A stretch of DNA of 64,000 bases. Source: Symbiodinium natans (taxonomy: Eukaryota; Sar; Dinophyceae; Suessiales; Symbiodiniaceae). How positions within the stretch are numbered: the first letter of the stretch is position 1; each line of letters opens with the position of its first letter. The position numbers and the translations under genes are program-made. Below are positions 20,102-31,180 of this stretch, piece after piece. The stretch lies in assembly GCA_905221605.1 (NCBI GenBank), contig CAJNDS010000109.1, forward strand, positions 58,501 through 122,500, written 5' to 3'. The notes under the pieces were generated by a model. The model saw nothing but the letters and a program-made list of their open reading frames with translations. It did no database searches and was not told the origin of the DNA.

Positions 20102-23100
20102 CTGAGTCATCCTAGACCCTGTGTCGCCCTAGGTTTAGGGTTTAGGGTTTAGGGTTTAGGGTTTAGGGTTTAGGGTTTAGGGTTTAGGGTTCAGGGTTCA
20201 GGGTTTAGGGAACTCTTCGGTGCCCTATATCGTCCCTTCAAGTAGGTACCCTATGTCATCGCTTAAGGGTATGTATGACATAATTAAGGTACTCCCTACG
20301 AAGAACTAGTAAGTATAGCCCTGAACCCCAAAACCCTATAGTGGCTCTGGAGGACGTGCCAATGTTGACAAGTCCCCGAAACTGAAACCGCCCGTGCGAA
20401 CCCTCTAAAATCGGAACTCCGTGCTTATTACAAAGCGCAGGCCCTCAACCCTAACCCCTAAGCCCTAAACGGTTTCGGGTTTGGGGAAAGGTTCAGACGT
20501 TATGTCTCAGAGCTAAGGGGAAAATCAACCAAGAAAACGTGCCATATGGACACCATACATGATCCTTTCGTCGACCTTGGCATGTTCTGATCTTGGCTGA
20601 CTTGCGAACCCTCCTAAAAGTTTAACTTTTAGGTCCCTTATTGTATAGTTTCTACAAAAACCCAAAAAGTTAATGTCCTAAGCCGGAAGAGAGCCAAGTG
20701 ATGGTGGGGTTCAGGGTGTGGAGGGCTGCTTGGGGGTGTTTAGGCTTGCGGGGCGTAGCCATTTGCGGCTTCGGGGTTCAAGAGGGGTTCAACTTCGACC
20801 CTCCTTGGTGTTTAGGGTTTAGGGTTTAGGGTTTAGGGTTTAGGGTTTAGGGTTTAGGGTTTAGGGTTTAGGGTTTAGGGTTTAGGGTTTAGTGTTCCCT
20901 CAACCCGCAACCCGAAACCCTGAACCCTCATAGGGTTTTGGGGCTTCAAGGGTTCCGTAACCACCTGTAGCCCCAAAGTTACCAGGCTCCAACCTACAGG
21001 GCTTCGGGTTTTCCTTTTTGATTTTTTAGGGGTAGAATGAGGGACCCTTAGAAGGGACCCTTCATCTTATTCTGCTTACTGCGAGATCGGGGGCCTGAGT
21101 TCTGGAGTTTTGGGGGTTTCGGGGTTGTGGTTTTGGGGAGGACACAAGTGTGCCCAATGTGGCTTAGCGTCACTGATTCACCCCAACAAAGACTGGGCGA
21201 ACCCTTAAACCTCTATGTCCCAAAACCCTACTAAACACTTTTTTAAGGCTTGATGGTTTAGGGTTCAGGTAACCCTGAACACCAGGAAGGTCTAATATTG
21301 GCGTCGGAACAATTACTCATAGCATTCCCTTATGGTCCCTTTGTAATTCTGCGAAACAACCCCCCAAAACCCTGTTCGAAACCCTAAACCCTAAACCCCA
21401 AACCCTGAACCCTAAACCCTAAACCCTAAACCAAGTTTGTGCGGAGAGCCAGTTTGACTCCACCCACTCTAGTGTGGTGTCCGTCTCCTCACGAGACTCC
21501 GCGAATCCGTGTCCTGACGAGGCTGGTCCGGAGCTGCGAGTTCAGGGTTTGGGGTTTAGGGTTTAGGGTTTGGGGTTTAGGGTTCGTTTCGTTTTTTTTT
21601 CCGTACTCTTTTTAGGCAAAGATTGCCCAAGTAGGGCAGAAAAGGGTTTAGGATAGGGTGCCTAAGACAGAGTGCCTAAGCTCAGGCCATGGTAGAGTTC
21701 ATGGGGTTAGAGTGGAGAACTGCGGTGTGGGAAGCTGCAAGAGGTTCAGGGTTTAGGGTTTTCGGGTTTAGGTTTAGGGTTTAGGGTTTTGGGGTTTGGG
21801 GTTTGGGGTTAAGGGTGCATATGACGCTGATGCGCGCGACTGCGCGCGTACGCCGTTTGGTTCAGGTGATGGCAGGAGGCAAAGTCCCTAAAGCCTAAAC
21901 CTTAAACCCTAAACCCTAAACCCTAAACTCGTTCGCTGCAGTGGAGTTGCGACTTTGTCCTAATTGCCTAGCTCCCAAGATGAACCTAGGAACTCAAAGG
22001 GGACCCTAAACCCTAACCCTAAACCCTAAAACCCTAAGACCCTATACCCGAAACAACAGGGAATAAGGGCCTACTCTCTGTGAGTTTTATAGGGGGCACC
22101 TGCCATTCAGGCGGGGTGCGGTCACTGTTTAGGGTTACGGGCTTAGGGTTTCGGGATTTTATGTCTCTCCCTTCCTCCTCTCCCCCTCCTGATTCTCACT
22201 CTGTCCTGAAGCCTGCTTCCGTTAAGCCGCAAACCCGCAATCCTACACCGTCTTGTTTCCTAAACCCTAAACCCCTCAACCCTAAACCCTAAACCCTCAA
22301 CCCTAAACCCTACACCCTCAACTTAACCCTAACCCTAACCCTAAACCCTTTTGTTCCCAAGCCCAGCAATCCCACCCACGAAGTCCTGCATGCTCGAATA
22401 TTCGGAGTGGCATCCCCTTCTCCTGGGCAGCGGAGCTGGGCAATGCGCCCCCTAGTTATAAGTAGAGTTATAAACCCTAAACCCTAAACCCTAAACCCTA
22501 AACCCTAAACCCTAAGCCCTACACCCTAAACCCTAAACCCTAAACCCGAAGTTGGGTTGCAAGGATGCTAACTCAGGCTATAAGTCCGAGAGCTGGGAAA
22601 TGCGTCTAGGGTCCAAGAATTAAGGCTACAATGAGGGGCCCCCCTAGCTAGGGTTTAGGGTTTAGGGTTTAGGGCTTAGGGCTTAGGGTTTAGGGTTTAG
22701 GGTTTAGGGTTTGGGGTTTGGGGTTTGGGGTTTGGGGTTTGGGGTTTGGGGTTTGGGGTTTGGGGTTTGGGGTTTGGGGTTTAGGGTTTAGGGTTTAGGG
22801 TTTACAAGGAGGCCCCCCCCACCCCCCCCACCGTTTCTAAGTAGTGTTAGAAGGACCCTAAGTTGGGTTCTAAGGATCCGAACTTAGGTTCTAAGTGTAT
22901 AGTTAGTAAGTGGGCCCCTCCTTGTAGGATGTAGGGATTACAAGGCTCGGGTTTAGGATTCAGAGTTTAGGGACGGCAAGGAATGAGGGTTCGATTCCCC
23001 AGGCCGCTCTTTCATGTTGCCAAGTTCTGCGAAAACCCTCAAAAACCCCTGAAGCCTTAAGCCCTCAACCCCGGAAACCCGAAAATCCAAACCCTAAACC

Positions 23101-23278
23101 CCAAACCCCTAAACTGACAAACCCCTATGCTCCCTAAACCCTAAACCCTAAACCCTAAACATTAAACCCTAAACCCTAAACCCTAAACCCTAAACCCTAA
23201 ACCCCCAAGCTCTCGTCCAAGCTGCGCCCTTCGGAAGCGCGGGCGCTGAAGTGCAGCCAGGTCTGGGCATCACCTTGG

Positions 23279-23325
<47 letters not shown>

Positions 23326-23390
23326 AGCAGTTTAGGGTTTTGGGTTTAGGGGTTTAGGGGTTAAGGGTTTAGGGCTTTAGGCCTAAACCC
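20102..23390. other. Repeat mosaic upstream of the S1 exon
   Basis: Telomere-type tracts, TACAAGGAGGG elements and TTTGGGG arrays. Short exon-like islands: 20524-20600 (minus), 21436-21540 (plus, SSVVSVSSRDSANPCPDEAG), 22378-22440 (minus, YSSMQDFVGG) and 23215-23276 (minus, DAQTWLHFSARASEGRSLDE, after an AAG acceptor). N-terminal exons of the channel must lie upstream of 20.1 kb and may be among these, but I could not join them by phase. A (CT)n tract is at 23280-23322. Confidence 0.5.
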
Positions 23391-23396
23391 TAAACC

Positions 23397-23655
23397 CTCC
23401 TTCGTAATGCCTTTTTGAGACTGTGCAACGGGAAGCAATGGGTCAGCGTCTGCAAAGCCACCTCGTAGCCTGGTCAAAAACTCCGTAAACCACTTCTGTG
23501 TCTTGAGCTTCCGAATGCCTGTCGAGCCTGCATACTGCCTTGTCCGAGTCCAGTGCAAATGGCTGCCTGGCTTTCTGATGCAAGGAGTGCACGCTTGCCG
23601 ACTCTGCCAAAGCTGGGCGATGTCAGTGAGCGCATATTCTTCTGGAACAAATCGG
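23397..23655 (-). CDS. Unidentified long exon
   Basis: An open minus-strand frame of about 85 codons, bounded on both sides by telomere-type repeats, reads in pieces FVPEEYALTDIAQLWQSRQ, TGIRKLKTQKWFTEFLTRL and FADADPLLPVAQSQKGITK. Length and amino-acid composition suggest real coding sequence. There is no in-frame ATG near the start and I recognise no family. It could be an early exon of the channel or belong to a separate gene. Confidence 0.45.
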
Positions 23656-23701
23656 GTTTAGGGCTTAGGGTTTAGGCTTTAGGGTTAGGGTCTGGGGTTC
23701 A

Positions 23702-23790
23702 ACTCACTACATCTTGTCAAGGTCTGTCCGGATCTCTTGGCGAACATCGCGGTTTTGACCTTGGACTTGGGGGCACCGCCAACCTGCCTA
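23702..23790 (-). CDS. Possible terminal exon of an upstream minus-strand gene
   Basis: After a CAG acceptor the frame reads WRCPQVQGQNRDVRQEIRTD, then LDKM and a TAG stop. A hydrophilic tail ending in a stop outside any telomere-type tract suggests a genuine C-terminus. If so, the channel gene begins below 23.7 kb. Confidence 0.35.
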
Positions 23791-23872
23791 AAGCCCCAAA
23801 CCCCAAACCCTCAACCCTAAGCCCTAAGCCCTGACCCCTAGGTCCTTAAGCGTTCCAATCTATATGAAAAAA

Positions 23873-24541
23873 ACCCTCTGTAAAGCCCATGTCTTCCCCT
23901 TCGCCACACATATGTAGATCCCCAACAGCCGTTCTAAACCCCTGTAAGCCACGATAAGCCCGGTGATCATGAAATCTCTTATGACCCCTGATATAGTATA
24001 TATAGTATATATAGTAATATATATATAGTATATATAGTATACATAGTATATAAGTATATAATATATATATATAGTATATATAGTATTTGCAAACCCCGAA
24101 ACCCTATGAACTCTAAACCCGAGCACCGGGATGATGCTTGAAGCCTCAGAAGCCTTGGGGTGGGGTCAGGGCTTTAAGGTTTAGGGTTTAGGGTTTAGGG
24201 TTTAGGGTCGGTTTAGGGCTTAGGGTCCAGGTTCCAGGCTTTGAAGTGGGAGGGCTTGTAAGGCTTAGGCATATACCTTGGCTGCCCTCAGGAGGGTAGG
24301 TAATAAAGTAAATGTTTAGCTGCTTTATTAGGAAACCCAATAAACCCAAAAAGGCTAAGGATCTAAACATACCTTAAACCTTAAACCCTAAACCCTAAAC
24401 CCTAAACAAAGTTACAGTAAAGCACCACGAAGACCTACTTGATTTATAGGGTTTGGGGCTTCGAGTGTACGTCTATCGGGTTCATGGACTTGGGGCTTAG
24501 AGGGCCAAGCCCTGTAAGCCACCAAATGGAACACCCTGAAC
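23873..24541. repeat. Segmental duplicate, copy 1 (pair at 48537-48916)
   Basis: Shares blocks such as AAGCCCGGTGATCATGAAAT, CTCTTATGACCCCTGATAT, GGCTTTGAAGTGGGAGGGCT and GAGGGCCAAGCCCTGTAAGC with 48537-48916, in the same order and orientation. This copy additionally contains a TA-rich microsatellite (about 23993-24085) and an inverted-repeat element with its own telomere-type tract (24290-24430). No coding sequence recognised. Confidence 0.85.
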
Positions 24542-24589
24542 CCTAAACCCTAAACCCTAAACCTTAAACCCTAAACCCCAAACTACCCG

Positions 24590-24645
24590 AGGAGCATCGT
24601 CGTCGACGTCCTGGCCGATGCTTCGCTGGCTCTCCACTTTCGGCT
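24590..24645 (-). CDS. Exon-like island
   Basis: Reads QPKVESQRSIGQDVDDDAPR on the minus strand, flanked by telomere-type repeats. No family recognised. The following 24771-24953 is open on both strands and cannot be assigned. Confidence 0.25.
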
Positions 24646-24959
24646 GGTGGGGGGGGAGGGGGGATTGGGTTTTGGGGTTTAGGGTTAGGGTTCAGGGTTT
24701 AGGGTTTAGGGTTTAAGGTTAAGGGTTTGGGGTTCAGGGTTTAGGATTTAGGGTTTAGGGTTCCTTCCTCATGCACGCGCGCTGTCACAGTGCGCAGTTG
24801 TCTGTTCAGCGGCCTGCCATCTTCAGCATTGAAGCCGGCAAGCCAGCACTTGGTGAACAATGCCTGCAAACATCATTTCCAACATGCCAGCCCCAAGCAC
24901 TAAGCCATTCAGAGTGGAACAAGGAACTCTCCACACTGAAGTTTAGGACCTGAAGCACT

Positions 24960-27336
24960 GGAGTCGCACGCCTTAACCCGTCACCCGAAGATTGATTCTT
25001 AAAGGCTCCAACCCAGACGTATGCTGAGATTTAGGCCCTTAATTAGCTCTCTGATAGGACCCATACTTATCCTGAAACTGAACAATTTCCCCTCCTACGC
25101 CCTTCGTCAATCCCCTGAGAGGACACATATCCTACCCATATACTGAACCGGAACCACGTCCCCTTCAATGAATGATGTAGATGGGGGATCATCATTGCGG
25201 TCGCTAGGTTTAGGAGGGAAGTTTAGGGTTTAGGGTTGAGGATTTTTAGGGCTAGCGAGTCAAAGGTGAGCCCAGAAGCTGGAACTGAACCCTAAACCCC
25301 GAACTCACTTCCATAACCCTGAACCCTCAACCCTAAACTGAATTACCTAAATCTGAACCCTAAACAGAATTCCCAAACCCTGAACTATAAACCCTACATT
25401 CAATTTTCCTAAACCCGAACCCTGAAACCCGGCACAGCGGTCCGAACGCACAATGCTGTAGACGCCTCGTGCGGCAGTGGGCCCCGAAACCCTGAACCCT
25501 GAGAGGTGGTGTAGGGTTGGGATTTAGGGTTGGTGGTTAGGGCACCTAAACCCTAAACCCTAAACCCTAAACCCCAAACCCTAAACCCTAAACCCTAAAC
25601 CCTAAACCCTAAGGTAGGTATTTGGGGTTTTCGAGTGCAGGTTCAAGGAGAGCCTACACTGGAAGCCCTCTAAGCTCCTGAAGACTCCTGAGGTTAGGGT
25701 TTCGGGTTTAAGGCTTTGAGCCGGTGAAGGCAGGGCGTTAGGGGTTAGGGGTTAGGGGTTAGGGGTTAGGGGTTAGGGGTTAGGGGTTTAGGGTTTAGGG
25801 TTTAGGGTTTAGGGTTTAGGAGGAGTACTCCCTGAATCATAGCAGCTTCCTGGATGTAACTTAGGAAAGGTTCCTGACCCCCCTGAACCCTAAAACCTAA
25901 ACCCTATCCACATTCTGCGGCCGGGTGTGTGTAGGTGTTGCTGAATACCTTGAACCTTACTTACAAGCTAGTTTACGATACTAGGGGGGCGTACCTCATT
26001 GGGGCCCTTATCATAAGGGGATCCTACTATTTGTGGGTCGAAATTGGGGGTCCTCTATTTTCGTAAACCACAAGTACCCAAGATTAGGGTCTGCGGCAGG
26101 TTTCAGGGCGGGCCAAGGGTCTGAGGATCTTGGGTCTAGGGTCAACAGGTATCCCAACATAGAACAGGGCTTTGGGGGTTAGTATAGTCTATTTATAAAG
26201 GGACCATAAGGGAAAACTATAAGTACTTATTCCAACCCCTATAAGGTGGTTTCGGATTCAGGATTCTGGGCCTGCAGTTTTGGGGGGATAGGGGTCCTCC
26301 GACCGCACGCAGTACTTTTAGGGTTTTCGGGGCGTAGGGGTTTGGAGTTTAGGGCTAATGGGGCTTAGGGCTATGTTTACCCTAAGGGTCCATGTACCTT
26401 TTTGGAACATACCTGGGCCCTAAAGCTACTATATAGGAACCCCTTTCAAGCCCAAGTATTTACTGTAGAGGTACATGGACCCTTAGGGCTAGGGCAACAA
26501 GAGTAAAAAACCCTAAACCCTAAACCCTAAACCCTAGACCCCAAACCCTAAACCCTAAACCCTAAACCCTAAACCCTTAAACCCTAAACCCTAAACCCCA
26601 AACCCCAAACCCTAAACCAAGCAGTGAACCAAAGCTCCGACCGCGCCTCGCGCACTGTCCAGGAGTCGGCCGGAGTTCGGTCTGGCGCTTCCCAGGTTAA
26701 ACCAGCCTGCTGAGGCTTGGCAGTTAGCGGCTAGGGTTTAGGGTTTAGGGTTTAGGGTTTAGGGTTTAGGGTTTAGGGTTTAGGGTTTAGGGTTTGGGGT
26801 TTGGGGTTTGGGGTTTGGGGTTTGGGGTTTATAAGGTTTGGGGTTTAGGGTTTGGGGTTTGGGGTTTGGGGTTTGGGGTTTGGGGGTGTGGGGTGTGGGG
26901 TGCGGGGTTTGGAGTTTGGGGTTTAGGGTTTGGGGTTTGGGGTTTAGGGTTTGGGGTGTGGGGTTTGGGGTTTGGGGTTTGGGGTGTGGGGTTTGGGGTG
27001 TGGGGTTTGGGGTTTGGGGTTTGGGGTTTGCTGTTTGGGGTTTGCTGTCTGGGGTTTGGGGTTTGCTGTTTGGGGTTTGGGGTTGAGGGTTTAGGGTTTA
27101 GGGATTACAAGGAGGGCACCCCCAGTTCTAAGTAGAGTAATAAGGACCCTAAAGTGGGTTATAAGGATCCTAACTTAGGCTATAAGTCCCAAGGATAACT
27201 ATAGTTATTAGTGAGTAAGGGGGCCCCTCCCTGTAGGGCTTCGCAATTTAGCGTTTAGGGCATGCAGCTAAGGGCTGAGGGCTTAGGTTTCAGGCTTGCG
27301 GTGAGAGGGCTTAGGGTTAAGGGTTTGAGGATCTCT
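24960..27336. other. Repeat mosaic
   Basis: Contains a (TTAGGGG)n array at 25738-25790, TTTGGGG arrays (26790-27090), a TATTTTCG-type element near 25985-26080, a GTCCATGTACCT element (26381-26488) and a TACAAGGAGGG element (27106-27235). One exon-like minus-strand island lies at 26620-26705 (TPADSWTVREARSELWFTAW). No gene recognised. Confidence 0.5.
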
Positions 27337-27667
27337 CTCTGACCCCAAAAAAAGTTAGAGACCAAAAAAAAAGTTAAGTTCAACACCATGTTGAACCTAA
27401 CTTTTCGGGTCGGAAATCCTACGTGTTTTGGCTGTTTTTCTACGTTGTTTTTGGGCTGTCGTGTGACGTGTTTCAGGCAAAAATGTGGGAAATAAGGGTA
27501 AAAAACCAAAAAAAAGGTCAAACGGAGTCGGTTTGTAGCCTTGCCGCCTGAAAAAACACGTAGAAAAACAGCCAAAACACGTAGGACTTCCGACCCGAAA
27601 AGTTAGGTTCAACATGGTGTTGAACTTAACTTTTTTTTTGGGCTCTAACTTTTTTTTGGGGTCAGAG
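27337..27667. mobile_element. Palindromic element with arms of about 108 bases
   Basis: The left arm starts CTCTGACCCCAAAAAAAGTT at 27337; the right arm ends at 27667 with the inverted sequence. The arms match over about 108 bases with a handful of differences, around a spacer of about 110 bases. Within each arm GTTCAACACCATGTTGAAC is itself a small palindrome. No transposase. It marks the left edge of the repeat-poor block. No clear target duplication; no second copy in the window. Confidence 0.85.
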
Positions 27668-27708
27668 CCACTCTATTTCGGGATCTAAGCCACCCACAAC
27701 GCACTGCC

Positions 27709-27819
27709 ATGGCCATCATTACCAAAGCCACCTTTGACACCCAGATTAAGCCCGAACAACCAACCGTCCCAACCCTTTCAGCTGCAAACCGCCAAACACA
27801 GCTGACACTTGGATTTCAG
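27709..27819 (+). CDS. Possible first exon, unidentified protein
   Basis: ATG in a GCCATGG context, then an open frame reading MAIITKATFDTQIKPEQPTV and PTLSAANRQTQLTLGFQ, ending in a G-run that could hide a donor. No family recognised; no signal peptide. It could be the start of the plus-strand gene continued at 27950-28560. Confidence 0.35.
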
Positions 27820-27949
27820 GGGGGGGGTCTATTTGTTTTTGGATCTTTCCGTTTTGTTAATCGGACGTGTTTTGCTTTTGACATCTCCTTTCGAAGGATT
27901 GACTGGAACGGGTCGAGGAGTCGGACTCGAAGAAGGCGGCGGAGGGGAA

Positions 27950-28560
27950 AATGTTAAGAGGTTCTCAATGCTGCGAGGCAGCCATATGGCTACAACTCGA
28001 CAGTGAGAATTGAGGGTGCCTGGCGTCCCTGGAGCGACGTAACGGTCCTTCATTCCGCTCGAGAGTCCCAAAACATAATTGCATTGAAGTTCCAGAAAGC
28101 AGGAGAGCATGTTGGAGCGGTCCATGTTACGCTCGAAGTCTCGGAGACCAGCAAGTTCCGGCGCTACGCTTGCCAACACGAATGCCCGAGCGAAAAGGAA
28201 CTCCGAGCCTGGCTACACAAAGGACCCAAAGCGGACGCAGCACTGCGACAGGCGCACCCGGCACTGAGGCAGTTGCTGGGACGCAAGAAGTGGAACGCGA
28301 AAGCAGAGGAGCGGCTCCACTATCCCAGCTTCCGAGAGCTGTGGAAAGCGGCCGGCCTCGGCCAGCCGCAGCGCACCAAGAGCTCCAAACGGGCCGACGA
28401 CTGCACGCGCAACGAGGAACCCGGCAGATGCAGCTACACGGCTTCCTCATCTACTGCGCCAGGAGCAGCGAGCAGTTCAGCAGCGGACCGAACCGAGACG
28501 AAAGAAGACTGCTCCTGCTCTACCTCTTCCAGCTCGACGCGGTCTGGGACCTGATTTTGC
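27950..28560 (+). pseudogene. Unidentified protein, frame broken once
   Basis: From an AG at about 27955 the frame opens as EVLNAARQPYGYNSTVRIEG, continuing WRPWSDVTVLHSARESQNII and later ELRAWLHKGPKADAALRQAH. Near 28400-28430 this frame turns into a Ser/Ala run, while the -1 frame becomes protein-like: LHGFLIYCARSSEQFS, then LLLLYLFQLDAVWDLILLTY up to about 28565. The simplest reading is one protein with a -1 frameshift. Third positions favour G and C. No family recognised. The break may be decay or an assembly indel. Confidence 0.45.
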
Positions 28561-29080
28561 TCACATATGGCCAAACACGCCATAGCGCCGGTTATGACCA
28601 TTCAGAGAAGTCCACATACCACCATCGTTGACAATGCCTGAGGCACCAGGGACCATGCGCCCCTGACGCCATAAGACATCAAGGGTTGTAGCATGAAAGA
28701 TAGTGACCAGCGTCCCTGGACGTTGCCATCCTTGAGGGCCCTTGTAATCTTGAGGACACCTCGTCCAAGCAGGGAAGCACACTGAGCAACGACATTGTGT
28801 GCGAGCTCTATCGATCAAGGGCGCTACGTCTCAGTACAGTGAGCTCAGGAAAGGCAACTGCAGGAATTTTTGAGACTGGCGCATAGCTCATCGCATGCAC
28901 ACCCCACATTATGCTGCTGCACGTGAACCTTACGCAAGCAACACTTTTCGCTGCGTCCGCACTCGAATGCTGATGTGGAAGGCGGGCCGCCCGTCAGTAT
29001 GGGCCTGGCGTATCCATGCTGCTGCGTGCAAGCAATGTGCATCTCTGTATACAAGCTGCAATTCTGACAATCTTGCATGG
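28561..29080 (-). other. Weak minus-strand frames, unassigned
   Basis: Open frames at 28561-28818 and 28845-29204 include Cys-rich stretches (for example ECGRSEKCC and GCACDELCASLKNSCSC). They could be exons of a Cys-rich protein continued at 30776-31738. Splice structure not resolved. No telomere-type repeats here. Confidence 0.25.
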
Positions 29081-29083
29081 TCA

Positions 29084-29385
29084 TACCCAGGATGCCCACC
29101 TTTCCAAACGTCATGAAGTCGACGAGTCCTGAGCGCGCACAAACACATACACTTCCGCATGCAACTACACTTTCTGCCATGTCTACGTAACCTATGCCTA
29201 CCAATGCCCGGCCTGCTTGACATTGCCGTGGTTATGTACCCAGGACGCCCACCTCTCCAAATGTCATGAAGCCGAGGAGTCCTGAGCACACACAAACACC
29301 TACACTTCCGCATGTAAGTACATATTCTGCCATGTCTATGCAACCTATGCCCACGCCTGCTTGTCATTGCCGTGGGTGTGCGTAC
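29084..29385. repeat. Tandem duplication, unit about 153 bases
   Basis: TACCCAGGATGCCCACCTTT (29084) and TACCCAGGACGCCCACCTCT (29237) begin two diverged direct copies that share most of their length, each ending near CCTGCTTGACATTGCCGTGG or a close variant. The repeat lies between two blocks of minus-strand open frames. Confidence 0.8.
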
Positions 29386-29443
29386 CATAGGACCGCAGCA
29401 AATTGGTCAGCTTCCACTGAAACAGCATATTTTGCGCTTCGGT

Positions 29444-30186
29444 CTAGTACAAGGGAAGGTCGAGCCACCTGTCCAAACGCCGAGGCTCGGCTTCCCCGAG
29501 AAGCTCCGCTGCACAGCGACGTAGATTGTTGGCCAGCGCCTGGGCTTCTCCGTGCAAGCCCGGCCAGTGTTCAAGCGCATCGTTCAGCTTCATGGACATC
29601 ACGGTGCAAGTGCCCAGCTGCATGCGGTCCAGCAAGACTTCCTGCAGCTTGACACCCCACGCATGGGCATAGTGTCCCGTGTCTCTCCGCTTCAGACAGC
29701 TCGCGGCGAAGTCGCCCAGCGCAAAACCGTTCAGGGTCGCCTCGGCGGCGAGATTGCGACAGTCCCAGGCTATGGCTGCCCGCGGTGCTACTACGCAGTG
29801 TAGCCAGTATTGACACGCATCTTCTGGACCTGCGAGCCGCACAGCCGTGCTCGCCCCCCAGAAGCTGAGCAGCAGCGATCAGCTTCTGGCGGTCCCCCCA
29901 CTGGCTTCGCAATGTGGCGAAGCGCGGCATGCAGCCGCTGCCACTTCTCGCCCCAGCGTCGGCACTCCGGACACGGAGACGGCAACCAGTCCAACGGTCG
30001 TTGTGCCTGCTCTTCGGCCCATGGCACCGCAGACAGTCGCCACAAAACATGTTGACGACGATGTCTCCGAAGCCAAAACAGCCCCAACATCCATACATGA
30101 CGCCAGAGCCGTTGTATTAGGGGTCGGAGTGCCAGCCCAACCAACAGTGCCAGGCCCAGACTGCGCCGCGCAACGGGTGAGGCCAT
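29444..30186 (-). pseudogene. Unidentified intronless protein, frame broken once
   Basis: The first part (ATG at 30186 to about 29830) begins MASPVARRSLGLALLVGLAL, a hydrophobic, signal-anchor-like start, and contains CPECRRWGEKWQRLHAALRH. The second part, in another frame (about 29842-29444), reads AGPEDACQYWLHCVVAPRAA, LNGFALGDFAASCLKRRD and EAQALANNLRRCAAELLGEA, ending in a TAG. The two overlap by about 50 bases, so a single frameshift would join them. Codon use is GC-rich and coding-like. No family recognised. It converges with the gene at 27950-28560. Confidence 0.45.
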
Positions 30187-30775
30187 GTCCTAAAAATCCT
30201 ATCACCTACAACGAGCCACACTGTAAGCGCAAAGCAACGGTGGAACGCCACAACGAATCTCGGATGTTTGAGCCACCTGTAACATGACACATCTCTGACA
30301 AGTTCGCTGAATCTGACGCGTAAAAACACATGTACCGTGGCCCCAAGCAGACCTTCTATGCAGCATCCCTGTCTGTTTTCACTCAATGCAGCTCAAGGTC
30401 GGCCGACAGCGCCCGTGCGCGCATGCGAGTACCTCATTTTACCGATGAAGCTCAGACAATCCATGGCGACTGACGCTGAGTGTTACGCCTGGCCAAACCC
30501 AACTCGAGCTCTCCGATGTACGTGCCAAGACTGAGGGCGTACTCGTCCTCGCGCGTTAAGCTTTCGCACAGTGCAAGTTCTGAGATTTTTGGCAGCACTC
30601 TGCATGCCATGCCTGAACCCTAAGCTGCTCCATCAACGCAGCCAAGGTGGGGTAGAGGGCCAAGGCCGAGCCGTCCTGGAGATGCAGAGCACTGACACAT
30701 CATCAAACCTTTGCGTGGGGCTGTGTGGTCCTCCGTGCGCCGCAAACCAATGTTCTGCGGCCACGCTCATAGCGA

Positions 30776-31063
30776 TCATGCACGTATCCCCGGCATCAGG
30801 ATCGAGTTCCACTTTCCTTTCCACAAAAGAGCCCAACGGGCGATACCCACCTGGGCGAGAGCGGAGTTGCCGGGTGCATTGCCAGCCTTACAAAGGCCAC
30901 ACTGCAGAAGAACACCCCGCCTGTGTGGCATTTGGTGACCAGCAAGGTCTTGCCTGTGATGAAACGTGTGCTCGCAACTGCCGCGAGCTATTTGCATACG
31001 CATTCCTGTGCCTGGTGGCGGGGCGTAAAACTCCACGTGCTCATAGTACTGTGAGTACAGCAT
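30776..31063 (-). CDS. Possible Cys-rich extracellular exon(s)
   Basis: Reads MLYSQYYEHVEFYAPPPGTG, then QCGLCKAGNAPGNSALAQ before a possible GT donor at a CAG. The C-x2-C-x-x-G pattern resembles one unit of the Cys-rich repeats of large eukaryotic surface proteins. One unit is too little for a firm call. Confidence 0.3.
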   Translation of the reverse strand: MLYSQYYEHVEFYAPPPGTGMRMQIARGSCEHTFHHRQDLAGHQMPHRRGVLLQCGLCKAGNAPGNSALAQVGIARWALLWKGKWNSILMPGIRA

Positions 31064-31180
31064 GATCGCTGACCCTCGGCTCCTGAGTCTAATTGGCTAA
31101 TCAGAGACTTGCTAGTGGAAAACGTCGTCTGAGGCTTGGGCTTCCAAGCGATGGAGCAAAAGGCTCGCGACTTGTACTCC

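Noticed and set aside
26794-27135. 113-codon Gly/Phe/Trp frame
   Set aside because: It is the translation of a TTTGGGG array. The similar frame at 8302-8493 has the same origin.
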